A DNA stretch of 64,000 nucleotides from Hanstruepera neustonica (GCF_002895005.1 NZ_POWF01000008.1:93163-157162); one strand, 5' to 3'. Positions 46,463 to 55,256 are shown, numbered from the stretch's first letter. The notes: generated from the sequence alone by a model not told the origin. Translations and numbers: made by a program.

Positions 46463-47691
46463 GTTATACGCTTTGTTTGTGGGTTGTTGTCCATAAGATT
46501 GTCTGGTGTAAATACCGGAGATACTTTTTCTGAAAAATCTATGATATCAATAAATAAACTACGCAAAAGAATTATGGTTTCTGGTGTACGGTTTACTATA
46601 TACGAAAACAGTTTTACAGGTCTATAAGGCACGTCGCCTATGCCATCCTTATCCAAATCATACCCTGTGTAATTACTCCAATAATTTCTATCAAAAATAT
46701 TGTCATTAACCTTGCTATTATATGAGATATCGAAAGAGTTGTATAAAAAATTATTTTCTATAAAACGATTAGCATAACATGCGCCTCTCACCTTTATAGC
46801 CCAACCATTATTGGCAAAATTGTTGTTCTTATAAGTAATGCGGTTAGAGCCCTCCAAATTAATACCTATTGTATTCTCTTCGAACGTATTCCCTATAATT
46901 TCAGCATCGTTTATTTCTTTTAACAGCAAACCATAAGATGCTGTTCCCCAATTTTCCCTAAACTGGTTATTTAGCATCTTTATTTTCTTGGAAAACATAA
47001 CAGCCACTCCTGCTCCATTATCTTCAAAGGTATTGTCTTGATAGATATCATCATTAGAAAACATGAAATGCAATCCATACCGTAAATTTTCTGCACTAAC
47101 ATTGTTTTTAATAACACAATTATCTGAAAATTCTAGATAAATACCATCACGAACATGTTCAACAAAATTGTGCTCTATATCTACATAATGGCTATACCAC
47201 AATTGGATACCATTTCCAGAATTATACTCTTCTACAGCATCACCAATTATTTTGTTATGATATACCTTACCATAACTGGACTTTTCTAGATAAATACCAA
47301 AAAACAGTTTCTCTAAAACTAGGTTTTGTATTACAAAGTGTTTGCTTTTTTTAACACGAATAGCTGCATAATCTTCAGTGTAACTTGTTCCCACATTAAT
47401 TATAAACAACCCATCTACTGTAACACTATCAGAAATTATAGTAATGACTTCACCTTTTAATTCGCCATCAATAACCGGATAGTTTTCACCAACCAAAGTC
47501 AAAGGTTTATCTATTTTTATATTATGCTCTTTATAAATACCTTTTTTCACCATTACGGTATCAAAAGGTTTTGCCAAAGATATGGCATGGGTTAAAGAGG
47601 TAACATCACAGCTATTACATACATTAATTGTTTGCGCACCCAAAGAAGTTACCACAAATATGGCAGCTATAAATAAGAGTTTTAGCTTCAT
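46456..47691 (-). CDS. nosD: Periplasmic copper-processing protein NosD
   Basis: 411 residues with a Sec signal peptide. Parallel beta-helix (CASH/NosD repeats) visible as successive N-x-F-x-x-N-x-x-G units (EDNGAGVAVMFS, FEENTIGINLEGS, FANNGWAIKVRG). The C-terminal RNYWSNYTGYDLDKDGIGDVPYRP is the NosD hallmark. It starts 2 nt after nosL. Confidence 0.95.
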   Translation of the reverse strand: MKLKLLFIAAIFVVTSLGAQTINVCNSCDVTSLTHAISLAKPFDTVMVKKGIYKEHNIKIDKPLTLVGENYPVIDGELKGEVITIISDSVTVDGLFIINVGTSYTEDYAAIRVKKSKHFVIQNLVLEKLFFGIYLEKSSYGKVYHNKIIGDAVEEYNSGNGIQLWYSHYVDIEHNFVEHVRDGIYLEFSDNCVIKNNVSAENLRYGLHFMFSNDDIYQDNTFEDNGAGVAVMFSKKIKMLNNQFRENWGTASYGLLLKEINDAEIIGNTFEENTIGINLEGSNRITYKNNNFANNGWAIKVRGACYANRFIENNFLYNSFDISYNSKVNDNIFDRNYWSNYTGYDLDKDGIGDVPYRPVKLFSYIVNRTPETIILLRSLFIDIIDFSEKVSPVFTPDNLMDNNPQTKRITW

Positions 47692-47693
47692 GA

Positions 47694-48131
47694 TTAGTCT
47701 TTAAAATGCGTTAATAATTCTTGCCAAGTGTAAAGTGTTCCCTCTTTTTCAGATTGAACTTTTTTTGCTTCTTCCCTATTTTTAAAAGCCGATAGAAAAG
47801 CTCCCATAGGGCTTGGTACATTTTTACTAATTAAAAATGTGGCTTGTGTAACATCAATTAATGCTTCAGGTTCAGAATAGTTATTTGATAAGTACAATTC
47901 AATTTCAGAAGTATCAAACTCATCTAAGAAATTTATCATACATTCAGTAGCATCGAATTTATACACTTTTCCTTTTTGGGTTACAATTTCTGCAGCATGC
48001 AGCTTATCTACAATAGTCATCTTACAAAAATGACAACCGTCATTACCATAATCAATTGGCTTTGGTGACACATTGCAGCTCACCAAGAGTACAAAAATAG
48101 TAAGTGCCAGATAGTGTTTTAGTGTTTGCAT
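47694..48131 (-). CDS. nosL: Copper-binding lipoprotein NosL
   Basis: 145 residues. Lipobox LLVSC (C19) and the metal motif CHFCKM (C33, C36, M38), followed by the family pattern AAEIVTQKGKVYKFDATECM. NosL hands Cu(I) to the NosDFY complex for NosZ assembly. It lies 38 nt downstream of a membrane-protein gene and 2 nt before nosD. Confidence 0.94.
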   Translation of the reverse strand: MQTLKHYLALTIFVLLVSCNVSPKPIDYGNDGCHFCKMTIVDKLHAAEIVTQKGKVYKFDATECMINFLDEFDTSEIELYLSNNYSEPEALIDVTQATFLISKNVPSPMGAFLSAFKNREEAKKVQSEKEGTLYTWQELLTHFKD

Positions 48132-48169
48132 TTTTTAGTGTTTTAGTGTTTTTGTTTTTTTAAAGCTTT

Positions 48170-48769
48170 CTATACATCTGAATATTTTTTATGGTTTTTC
48201 TTTCCTATAAGGTAAGCTATCAACGATGTTCCTATTCCCAAGGCCAAAAAGTAGGCGCCTAAACGCGGGTAAGAATGTGCTCTAAAATTTAATATATCTT
48301 TTGTACCAAATAATGGTGGTTGAAAGCCCATTTGTGAACCATCTGGATTAGTAAACTTCATGATGGCTCTTGGATCTAGATTATGCCCATAATCATGCTC
48401 CCAAAGGTAAAAATCATAAAGTCCAGCGCTACTTAATACAATCATGAGTATAAACCAATACAAAAACCACTTATAGTTACCTTTAAAGGCAATAATTAGT
48501 CCTATTACAGTAGTTATAAGAATCCCAGCCGGAAATATTTTAAATTCAGGAATAGCTTCAGGAATATATTTCATACCCACATAATGGTTCATAAGGTTTA
48601 TATTCTTGATGTCGTGCGGATTAGCATCAGCAAAATCATTAATATAAATATACATCCCTAAAGGCGTAGGATATTGCGGTGCTTCTAATGTAATCTTCCA
48701 AAGCGGAAACAAAAAGAGTCCGAGTGGCAATATTGCGGCCAATAGCATGATTATATTTGGCTTTTTCAT
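48170..48769 (-). CDS. Membrane protein conserved position in nos cluster
   Basis: 199 residues with transmembrane helices near 6-27, 81-99, 103-122 and 170-190. A long periplasmic loop has many His, Asp and Tyr (NLMNHYVGMKYIPEA, YDFYLWEHDYGHNLDPRA). It lies between nosZ and nosL. Clade II nos clusters often carry an extra membrane gene (nosB) of unknown role; this could be its counterpart, but I cannot show homology. Confidence 0.7.
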   Translation of the reverse strand: MKKPNIIMLLAAILPLGLFLFPLWKITLEAPQYPTPLGMYIYINDFADANPHDIKNINLMNHYVGMKYIPEAIPEFKIFPAGILITTVIGLIIAFKGNYKWFLYWFILMIVLSSAGLYDFYLWEHDYGHNLDPRAIMKFTNPDGSQMGFQPPLFGTKDILNFRAHSYPRLGAYFLALGIGTSLIAYLIGKKNHKKYSDV

Positions 48770-48828
48770 TGTAATAGGAATTAGTAGTTTAAAAAATCAG
48801 ATGTCTCTTAATAATTAGTGTTTTAATA

Positions 48829-48863
48829 GAAAGGCGAGAGCGAAATAATAGCTCTCGCCTTTG
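48829..48863 (-). terminator. Hairpin after nosZ
   Basis: AAAGGCGAGAGC and GCTCTCGCCTTT form a perfect 12-bp stem. The T-run on the minus strand is weak, so it may stabilise the nosZ mRNA 3' end and lower downstream expression. Confidence 0.75.
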
Positions 48864-48904
48864 ATAGGAAAATAAACACTAAAACAAAATTCTCCTAATT
48901 TGTT

Positions 48905-50875
48905 TTATTCTATATCCTCACCAAGAGACCATTTTAACGGTGTATTTGCGTTTGCTGCAGATACACGAACATAGCCTTGCATTTCTTGGTGTAATGCCGA
49001 ACAGAAATCTGTACAATAGAAAGGCCATACACCTTCCTGTTTTGGTTCCCAAAGGAAAGTTTCTGTTTGTCCTGGCATAATCAGTAATTCTGATGTATTG
49101 GCTCCAATCATACTTACACCATGCGGCACATCGTAATCCTGCTCTAAATTGGTAACATGGAAATATACCTTGTCTCCTACTTTAACACCTTCAATATTAT
49201 CTGGTGAGAAGTGACTACGTATCATAGTCATGTAAACATGAACAATATTGCCATCTCTTACCACTTTAGTATCTGCTTCACTTTTAGTAGCATAAGGATG
49301 GTTATTTTCTTCAAGCGGGAATAATTTTTTAGAACGAGGCTTAATTAAATCGGCTGGGCAACCCGCAGCATAGTGAGGCTCGCCTATGGTTGGAAAATCT
49401 AATAATAATTCCATTTTTTCACCTGAAATATCATATAATTGAGCCGATTGTGTTACTTCTGGACCTGTTGGCAAATAACGGTCTTTAGTAATTTTATTCA
49501 TGGCAACAACATATTTTCCCCAAGGTTTTTGAGAGTTACCACCAGGAATCATTAAGTGACCAACCGAATAGTAACATGGTTGTCTATCCAGCACTTCCCA
49601 AGTACCTAACTTCCATTTCACTACTTCTGATGAAATAAAGAATGTTGTATAGGCATTTCCTTTACCATCAAATTCAGTATGTAAAGGGCCCAATCCTGGT
49701 TGTTCTACCGAACCTGCCAATACATCTTCGAAATTTAGAATTGGAATACCATAAGCATCACCTGCGAATTTTTCTTTCTCAATGGCATCAAGCATTTTAG
49801 TAAATGAGTGTACTGTTAAATTTGCAGATAATTTACCGTTACCCACTATATATTCGCCAGTTGGATCAACATCACAACCATGAGGTGATTTAGGTGTCGG
49901 TAATAAAAATACTGCTCCTGGAACTTCAAGTGGATTTACCGTAAGGACTTCTTTTTTTAGGGTTGATGTTGCCATGTGAGTAGACTCATCATAAACGTTA
50001 TGCGCATAATTAGCTGGCATCATGGTGCCTCCACCATTATTCACATATTCTTCAATTTTTTTCCAGTTAACAGCTGCGATAAAGTCTTTATCGTTTTGAG
50101 ATGCATTAACCTCTAAAAGTGTACTAGCCTCTTCAGTATTATAAGTAGTAAAGAAGAACCAACCATGCGATTTTCCACGACCTGGATGCGATAAATCGTA
50201 ATCAAAGCCTGGCATGATTAGCTGGAATTTAATATCCATATGGCCATGTTCTGGTTCAACAGATATAAAGGTTAATGACCCTTTAAAGTTTCCTTTATAA
50301 TCTTTAATTGGCATATCACGTTGCGGAATTGGTACAGAAAAACGTGTACCAGCTACAACATACTCGGTATTTTCAGTCACAAAAGAAGAACTGTGGTTAC
50401 CAGCACTGTTTGGTATTTCAATTATTTCTGTAGTCTCAAAAGTTGACAAATCTACTTTTGCTATACGAGGTGTATTATTACCATTTATAAATACCCAACG
50501 ACCATCTATTTCTCCTGCCGTTTGCGAAATATCTGGGTGGTGCGCATCATCCCAAGGTACAAAACCATGAGAGGTTTCCAACATGGGTTTAGTTTCTTCA
50601 TTATAACCCCACGCTTTTTCTGCATCTTGTGAGAAAACAGGAATAACCTTAAATAAACGCCCTGACGGTAAGCCATAAACAGATAACTGTCCACTAAATC
50701 CACCGGAAATAAAGGCGTAAAATTCATCGTGTTCTCCTGGAGCCACGTATACTTTTTCGGCTACATTACTGGCAAGTGCACCAGATTTACTATTTGACTG
50801 ATTACTGTTATTACAGCCTGTAAGAACTACAAGTCCTGTTATAAATGCTGCAACTGATTTGATAATATGTTTCAT
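48905..50875 (-). CDS. nosZ: Nitrous-oxide reductase, clade II
   Basis: 656 residues. It has a Sec-type lipoprotein signal (VVLTGCNNSN) and no twin-arginine motif, which marks clade II. The beta-propeller (about 50-530) supplies CuZ His residues (DAHHPD, GNHSSSF, SHPGRGKSHGW, SPHGCDVDP). The C-terminal cupredoxin has the CuA site C621, C625, H629, M632 in FYCTDFCSALHQEM. It reduces N2O to N2 on the outer side of the inner membrane or in the periplasm. Confidence 0.97.
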   Translation of the reverse strand: MKHIIKSVAAFITGLVVLTGCNNSNQSNSKSGALASNVAEKVYVAPGEHDEFYAFISGGFSGQLSVYGLPSGRLFKVIPVFSQDAEKAWGYNEETKPMLETSHGFVPWDDAHHPDISQTAGEIDGRWVFINGNNTPRIAKVDLSTFETTEIIEIPNSAGNHSSSFVTENTEYVVAGTRFSVPIPQRDMPIKDYKGNFKGSLTFISVEPEHGHMDIKFQLIMPGFDYDLSHPGRGKSHGWFFFTTYNTEEASTLLEVNASQNDKDFIAAVNWKKIEEYVNNGGGTMMPANYAHNVYDESTHMATSTLKKEVLTVNPLEVPGAVFLLPTPKSPHGCDVDPTGEYIVGNGKLSANLTVHSFTKMLDAIEKEKFAGDAYGIPILNFEDVLAGSVEQPGLGPLHTEFDGKGNAYTTFFISSEVVKWKLGTWEVLDRQPCYYSVGHLMIPGGNSQKPWGKYVVAMNKITKDRYLPTGPEVTQSAQLYDISGEKMELLLDFPTIGEPHYAAGCPADLIKPRSKKLFPLEENNHPYATKSEADTKVVRDGNIVHVYMTMIRSHFSPDNIEGVKVGDKVYFHVTNLEQDYDVPHGVSMIGANTSELLIMPGQTETFLWEPKQEGVWPFYCTDFCSALHQEMQGYVRVSAANANTPLKWSLGEDIE

Positions 50876-50910
50876 GGTTATTTATTAAATTGAATTAGTG
50901 ATTTTTATTT

Positions 50911-51489
50911 TTAGTCTTCTGTAGGTGGTAATAATACTTTATCGATTACGTGAACAATACCATTTCCAGCAGGAATACTAGCAATAATATTTGCTCCGCC
51001 TATAACTGGTTTTCCATCTACCACCTCAACTTGTACGCTTTGGTTGTTGGCTTGTCCTAATTTTGGTAGCTTGGTAAGGATTGTTGTACTTAAATTGCCT
51101 GGAGTAACATGATACTTTAAAATGTTTGCCAAAGTATTTTTGTTTTCAGATTTTAAAAGATTATCTATTGTGCCTTCAGGTAACGCAGCAAAAGCAGCAT
51201 CAGTAGGCGCAAAAACAGTAAGAGGCCCAACGTTAACTAAAGCGTTCTCTACTTGTGCAGCCTGAACAGCAGCTACCAGTGTCTTGTGATCAGGCGAACC
51301 AATTGCTATTTGAAGACAATTTGGTGTTCCCTCGTCGTCTTGTATAAATGCTTGACCAGATCGCTCTGTTACCTTCTCTTCAGTATTTTCTACTGGAGTG
51401 GTGCTTTGGGTTTCTTGGTTCTCATTTTTACATGCAAAAAATAGACAGATGCATGCCAAAACAAGACCTATTCGTTTTATTGTATCCAT
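50911..51489 (-). CDS. Fasciclin-domain lipoprotein
   Basis: 192 residues. Lipobox FFACKNEN. One fasciclin/FAS1 domain: GSPDHKTLVAAVQAAQVENALVNVGPLTVFAPTDAAFAALP, then YHVTPG and NGIVHVIDKVLLPP. FAS1 domains are usually adhesion modules. It lies between the nos cytochrome (7 nt away) and nosZ (35 nt away), so it is cotranscribed with them. Its role in N2O reduction is unknown; this linkage recurs in my recollection of flavobacterial nos clusters. Confidence 0.88.
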   Translation of the reverse strand: MDTIKRIGLVLACICLFFACKNENQETQSTTPVENTEEKVTERSGQAFIQDDEGTPNCLQIAIGSPDHKTLVAAVQAAQVENALVNVGPLTVFAPTDAAFAALPEGTIDNLLKSENKNTLANILKYHVTPGNLSTTILTKLPKLGQANNQSVQVEVVDGKPVIGGANIIASIPAGNGIVHVIDKVLLPPTED

Positions 51490-51496
51490 AATTAAA

Positions 51497-52000
51497 TTAT
51501 TTTAGTGTTCTAAAGTATTCCAAAACAGCACGTGCCTCTTCTTCTGTTAAGTTTTGGTTGGCCATAGGCGACCCATTAAATTCAATAAGCAGTTCCTTAG
51601 CCAATGGGTCATTTTTAACCATCTCTTCTGGATTCAAAATCATATTCATTATCCACTCTGGTGATCTACGCTCCAATATACCTGTTGGTGCGGGTCCAAT
51701 AAATTTTTTATTAGGTCTATGGCAAGCGGTACACATTTTTTTGAATACCTCTTCCCCATGTGCTGCCATAGTTTGATCTATGTCTGCAGTCAATTCAATA
51801 GCCTTAATAGGACCTACTCCCTTACTTGTAAGATCAACCCGTTGAGAGGCTGGTGTTTTATCTTCCTTTTTAGTTGTAGCTTCAACAGGCTCTGTTTTTT
51901 TACTATAAGAAAATTTTTCTTTTTTCTTTTCTTCTTTGCCGCCACAGCTAATAACTAACATGGCGAACAATAGGGTCATTAATTTTAGTGTTGTTTTCAT
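51497..52000 (-). CDS. Lipoprotein cytochrome c, first gene of the nos operon
   Basis: 167 residues. Lipobox MLVISCGGKEEK, a Lys/Glu-rich linker, and one class I cytochrome c domain with CTACH and a later Met ligand (GSPMANQNL). It probably gives electrons to NosZ, which lacks NosR here. Fnr-like and NsrR-like boxes lie directly upstream. Confidence 0.9.
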   Translation of the reverse strand: MKTTLKLMTLLFAMLVISCGGKEEKKKEKFSYSKKTEPVEATTKKEDKTPASQRVDLTSKGVGPIKAIELTADIDQTMAAHGEEVFKKMCTACHRPNKKFIGPAPTGILERRSPEWIMNMILNPEEMVKNDPLAKELLIEFNGSPMANQNLTEEEARAVLEYFRTLK

Positions 52001-52019
52001 GATAATGTATTTAATAGCT

Positions 52020-52027
52020 CAAAAATA
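52020..52027 (-). promoter_or_regulatory. -7 element of the nos cytochrome gene
   Basis: Reads TATTTTTG on the minus strand, the same octamer as at nirK, 20 nt before the ATG. Confidence 0.75.
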
Positions 52028-52045
52028 GAGACCATTTCATACTTA

Positions 52046-52067
52046 AAATATGATAATTATCATATTT
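52046..52067 (-). promoter_or_regulatory. Fnr-like box of the nos operon
   Basis: A perfect 22-bp palindrome, half-site AAATATGATAA. Its centre, 52056.5, lies 36.5 nt from the last G of the TATTTTTG element. Confidence 0.85.
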
Positions 52068-52085
52068 CGGACATTTTTATCCTAT
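52066..52085. promoter_or_regulatory. Rrf2/NsrR-like operator, copy D (nos)
   Basis: TTCGGACA-TTTT-TATCCTAT. It overlaps the distal edge of the Fnr-like box by 2 bp, so the two factors may compete. Confidence 0.58.
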
Positions 52086-52102
52086 TAATATTTAATAACA
52101 TA

Positions 52103-52135
52103 AAAAGGCGTTGAACTTCAGATTCAACGCCTTTT
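52103..52135 (-). terminator. Terminator of the universal stress protein gene
   Basis: AAAAGGCGTTGAA and TTCAACGCCTTTT form a perfect 13-bp stem, followed by T residues on the minus strand. Confidence 0.85.
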
Positions 52136-52167
52136 ACATATTAAACTCAAACTAAACTTATGGATGT

Positions 52168-53001
52168 TTAAATTTTAAAAGTCATAACGGGTAAGGTAGC
52201 ATGGTTGGCCAAATCCTCTGAAATACTGCCTTCAAAGAAATGTGCCAGTCCTTTTCTACCGTGTGTAGCGATAGCTATTAAGTCTGCTCCTACCTTATTA
52301 GAAAAGCTTGTAATACCCTTTTCTACGGTATAGTCATTAACATAAGCTACATTGCTTAAGCCTTCTAAATCGCCATCGGCTTTCTTTAAGAAGCCACTGA
52401 CTTTAGCTTCAATTTCTGGCGTACTCTTGAAGCTTTCACTTGGCAAGTTTACATAGATTAAATGCATTTTAGCCTTCAAGCTATCACACATGCGCTTGGC
52501 GTTTAAATAGGCTGCTACAGCATCTTCTGAAAAGTCACAAGCAAATACCACATTGTCAAACTCGGTGAGTATTGGATTGTGCTTGATGACCAATACAGGT
52601 ATTTCAGCATAGCGCACTACCTTTTCGGTATTGGAGCCTACAAAAAACTCTTTAAGACCACTGGATCCGTGAGAGCCCATCACAATTAAATCAGCCTGTT
52701 GTTCTTTGGCCACTTCATTCACCTCACTAAACACTTTAAAGTGCTTCACAATGGGTGTTACGGTTAGTCCATCTAAATAATCCTTTTCCAAAAACTCATT
52801 GAAGCGCTTTTCGGCCAGTTTTAAATAGAAAATAGTTTCTTGTTGCATTTCACTATCGCCTTTGGTCAATATGGCTTCGGACATTTCCAACATGTGTAGG
52901 GCCAATATTTCAGCGTTGTTCTTTTTAGCTAGCATAGCAGCTGTTTCCAACGCGTAATCTGAATATTCAGAAAAATCTATAGGGACTATAATTTTTTTCA
53001 T
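52168..53001 (-). CDS. Tandem universal stress protein
   Basis: 277 residues with two UspA domains (about 1-140 and 147-277). The ATP-binding pattern GSHGSSGLKEFFVGSNTEKVVR in the first (GxxG-x9-G[S]) is intact; the second has THGRKGLAHFFEGSISEDLANHA. Tandem Usp genes often go with anaerobic or microaerobic regulons. No Fnr-like box was seen directly upstream of it. Confidence 0.93.
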   Translation of the reverse strand: MKKIIVPIDFSEYSDYALETAAMLAKKNNAEILALHMLEMSEAILTKGDSEMQQETIFYLKLAEKRFNEFLEKDYLDGLTVTPIVKHFKVFSEVNEVAKEQQADLIVMGSHGSSGLKEFFVGSNTEKVVRYAEIPVLVIKHNPILTEFDNVVFACDFSEDAVAAYLNAKRMCDSLKAKMHLIYVNLPSESFKSTPEIEAKVSGFLKKADGDLEGLSNVAYVNDYTVEKGITSFSNKVGADLIAIATHGRKGLAHFFEGSISEDLANHATLPVMTFKI

Positions 53002-53109
53002 GATTCTTATTTTTGGTTAAACAAATTCTATTTTAATATTACTATAAGTTACGATTTATTTTAGTCAAAACCCACCTTTTCAGGGAGTTTAATCTTTAAT
53101 TAACACCAC

Positions 53110-54474
53110 TTAAACAGTCATTGAAAACAACTGTGTTTTGGGCTGTTGGCGCTGTAAACGCCTATCAAATGCCATACACACATTACGCACAAATGGTTGT
53201 CCTTTTTCGGTGACCTGAATAGCCTTTGAATGAATGGCGATCAAGCCGTCCGTTTCCATTTCTTGGAGCTTGATCAACACATCGGGCAATTCATCAAAGC
53301 ACAAAGCATCATCTTGCCACGAGGTTTCAAAATGACACATTAAATTCAAAATATGGGTTCTAACCACCACATCTTCTTGGGTCAAAATATGACCTCTGTA
53401 AACCGGAATCTCATTCTCATCCAACAACTGGTAATAAGACGATAAGTCTTTCACATTTTGAGCAAAACCGTACCAACTGTCACTAATAGCCGATACACCC
53501 AACCCAATCATCATTTGGGTTTTTGAGGCTGTATAGCCCATAAAATTCCGATGCAATGTCTGACGTTGCATAGCTTGATAGAGAGAATCGGTTGACAATG
53601 CAAAATGGTCCATACCTATTTCATGATAACCCATTTCAGATAGTAACTGTTTACCCAATTCATACTGTTGGCGCTTTACGGTTGCGGTTGGCAAATCAGA
53701 ATCATGAAAACCACGTTGCCCATTCCCCTTAATCCACGGTACGTGGGCATAACTGTAAAAGGCAATACGGTCTGGTTGCAACAACTTCGTTTTTTCTATG
53801 GTTTCCTGCACATGCGCTACGGTTTGGAATGGTAGCCCAAAAATAATATCATGACCTACGGATGTATAGCCAACCTCACGCGCTGTGTTGGTAACGGTTT
53901 GGACATTTTCAAAAGGCTGAATCCGATGAATAGCCATTTGCACCCGAAGGTTATAATCCTGAACGCCAAAACTCACACGTCTAAATCCTAGATCATATAA
54001 GGTTTGTAAATGTTCGCGAGTCGTGTTATTGGGATGCCCTTCAAAACTAAATTCATACTGGCTAGCCAGTGTGCTTTTTTCCAGAATACCCGTAATTAAC
54101 GTTTGTAAGTTTTCAGGTGAAAAAAATGTGGGTGTACCACCACCCAAGTGTAATTCCTTAATATGAGGTTTGCCCTCGAACAGCTCACAGTATAAAGCCC
54201 ATTCCTTTAAAACATAATTAATGTAGGGTTCCTCAACCTCATGGCGCTTGGTAATGCGCTTGTTGCACCCACAAAAGGTACACAGGCTCTCACAAAACGG
54301 TAAATGAATGTAGATGCTCAAACCTTCATGAGCATTGCTTTCTGTAAATGAGGTTTGCACATTGTCCTGCCACGCAAGGGCCGAAAACGTATCGGCTTCC
54401 CAATAGGGTACTGTGGGATAACTGGTATAGCGTGGTCCCGCAATATTATATTTATGTATCAATTTGCTAGTCAT
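53110..54474 (-). CDS. hemN: Oxygen-independent coproporphyrinogen III dehydrogenase
   Basis: A 454-residue radical-SAM enzyme for heme synthesis without oxygen. The [4Fe-4S] motif is C61, C65, C68 in CESLCTFCGC, with the extra Cys typical of HemN; ELHLGGGTPTFFSP and YGFAQN-type regions follow. The promoter has a strong Fnr-like box, which fits induction when oxygen falls and heme is needed for cbb3, NirK, NorC and NorB. Confidence 0.94.
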   Translation of the reverse strand: MTSKLIHKYNIAGPRYTSYPTVPYWEADTFSALAWQDNVQTSFTESNAHEGLSIYIHLPFCESLCTFCGCNKRITKRHEVEEPYINYVLKEWALYCELFEGKPHIKELHLGGGTPTFFSPENLQTLITGILEKSTLASQYEFSFEGHPNNTTREHLQTLYDLGFRRVSFGVQDYNLRVQMAIHRIQPFENVQTVTNTAREVGYTSVGHDIIFGLPFQTVAHVQETIEKTKLLQPDRIAFYSYAHVPWIKGNGQRGFHDSDLPTATVKRQQYELGKQLLSEMGYHEIGMDHFALSTDSLYQAMQRQTLHRNFMGYTASKTQMMIGLGVSAISDSWYGFAQNVKDLSSYYQLLDENEIPVYRGHILTQEDVVVRTHILNLMCHFETSWQDDALCFDELPDVLIKLQEMETDGLIAIHSKAIQVTEKGQPFVRNVCMAFDRRLQRQQPKTQLFSMTV

Positions 54475-54490
54475 ACCTATTAACTATATT

Positions 54491-54498
54491 CAAAAGTA
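54491..54498 (-). promoter_or_regulatory. -7 element of hemN
   Basis: Reads TACTTTTG on the minus strand, an exact TAnnTTTG match, 16 nt before the ATG. Confidence 0.72.
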
Positions 54499-54517
54499 TG
54501 GTTAAGGGATTAAACAG

Positions 54518-54537
54518 AATATGATAATTGTCATATT
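54518..54537 (-). promoter_or_regulatory. Fnr-like box of hemN
   Basis: AATATGAT-AATT-GTCATATT, one mismatch from a perfect palindrome. Its centre, 54527.5, is 36.5 nt from the last G of the hemN -7 element. It is also upstream of sodC, but no matching -7 element is placed at that distance on the plus strand. Confidence 0.8.
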
Positions 54538-54606
54538 TGCGCTTCAGGTTTTCCTATGTCTTAAATTATGTGTAATTTTATGGTAACTAAAATTGAAATT
54601 AAACAC

Positions 54607-55206
54607 ATGAAAAAAATAAGCCTATTGGCAATCATGGTACTTTTTGTAAGCGTGATGGCCTGCAAAAAAGACAAAAAAGAAAACACAGAAACCGAAACGA
54701 CTGAAACTACGGAAATGGCAGAACCTGCTGTGGTGGAAACCAAAACGGAAGAAGTTAAAAAAATAAAAGTAGCCTTAAACCCTAAAAGTGGCAGCAATGT
54801 GAGTGGTAACGCTGTTTTTAGAGAAGAGAATGGCACTGTGCAATTTACCGCTATCATGTCTGGATTGGAACCAGGCAATCATGCTATTCATTTACATGAA
54901 ACAGCCGATTGTTCATCTGATGATGGCACCTCGACTGGTGGCCATTGGAACCCTACAGCGCAACCGCATGGTAAATGGGGTGACGAAGCCGGTTACCACA
55001 AAGGTGATATTGGCAACTTTTATGCCGATGAGAATGGCAACGGAACCGCTACTCTTTCTACCGATGAGTGGTGTATTGGCTGCGGCGACCCTGCCAAAGA
55101 CATTATAGGTAAAGCCATTATTGTACACCAAGGTGTAGACGATTTTACCTCACAACCTTCAGGTGCAGCAGGAGCACGTATAAGCTGTGCTGGTGTTATT
55201 GAGTAA
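54607..55206 (+). CDS. sodC: Cu-Zn superoxide dismutase, lipoprotein
   Basis: 199 residues from the ATG at 54607, chosen because the lipoprotein signal MKKISLLAIMVLFVSVMAC begins there. A Glu/Thr-rich linker leads to the SodC domain: HAIHLHETADC, GGHWNPTAQPHG, YHKGDIGNF, AIIVHQGVDDFTSQPSGAAGARISC. Copper and zinc His and the disulfide Cys are present; an extra CIGC lies in a loop. It detoxifies superoxide in the periplasm. Confidence 0.93.
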   Translation: MKKISLLAIMVLFVSVMACKKDKKENTETETTETTEMAEPAVVETKTEEVKKIKVALNPKSGSNVSGNAVFREENGTVQFTAIMSGLEPGNHAIHLHETADCSSDDGTSTGGHWNPTAQPHGKWGDEAGYHKGDIGNFYADENGNGTATLSTDEWCIGCGDPAKDIIGKAIIVHQGVDDFTSQPSGAAGARISCAGVIE

Positions 55207-55230
55207 TCGTATCTTATAAAATATAAACAG

Positions 55231-55256
55231 AAAGCTACCAACCGGTAGCTTTTTTT
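55231..55256 (+). terminator. Terminator of sodC
   Basis: AAAGCTACC and GGTAGCTTT form a 9-bp stem with a 4-nt loop and a T-run. Confidence 0.87.

Noticed and set aside
31077..52000. Nitrate reductase or nosR gene in the denitrification block
   Set aside because: None is present. Clade II clusters normally lack nosR, and nitrate reduction is not encoded here.
54568..54606. Upstream start of sodC
   Set aside because: The lipoprotein signal begins at 54607, and the earlier codons would hide it.
54538..54606. sodC as a target of the Fnr-like box
   Set aside because: No TAnnTTTG element lies at the shared 36.5-nt distance on the plus strand, while hemN has one.
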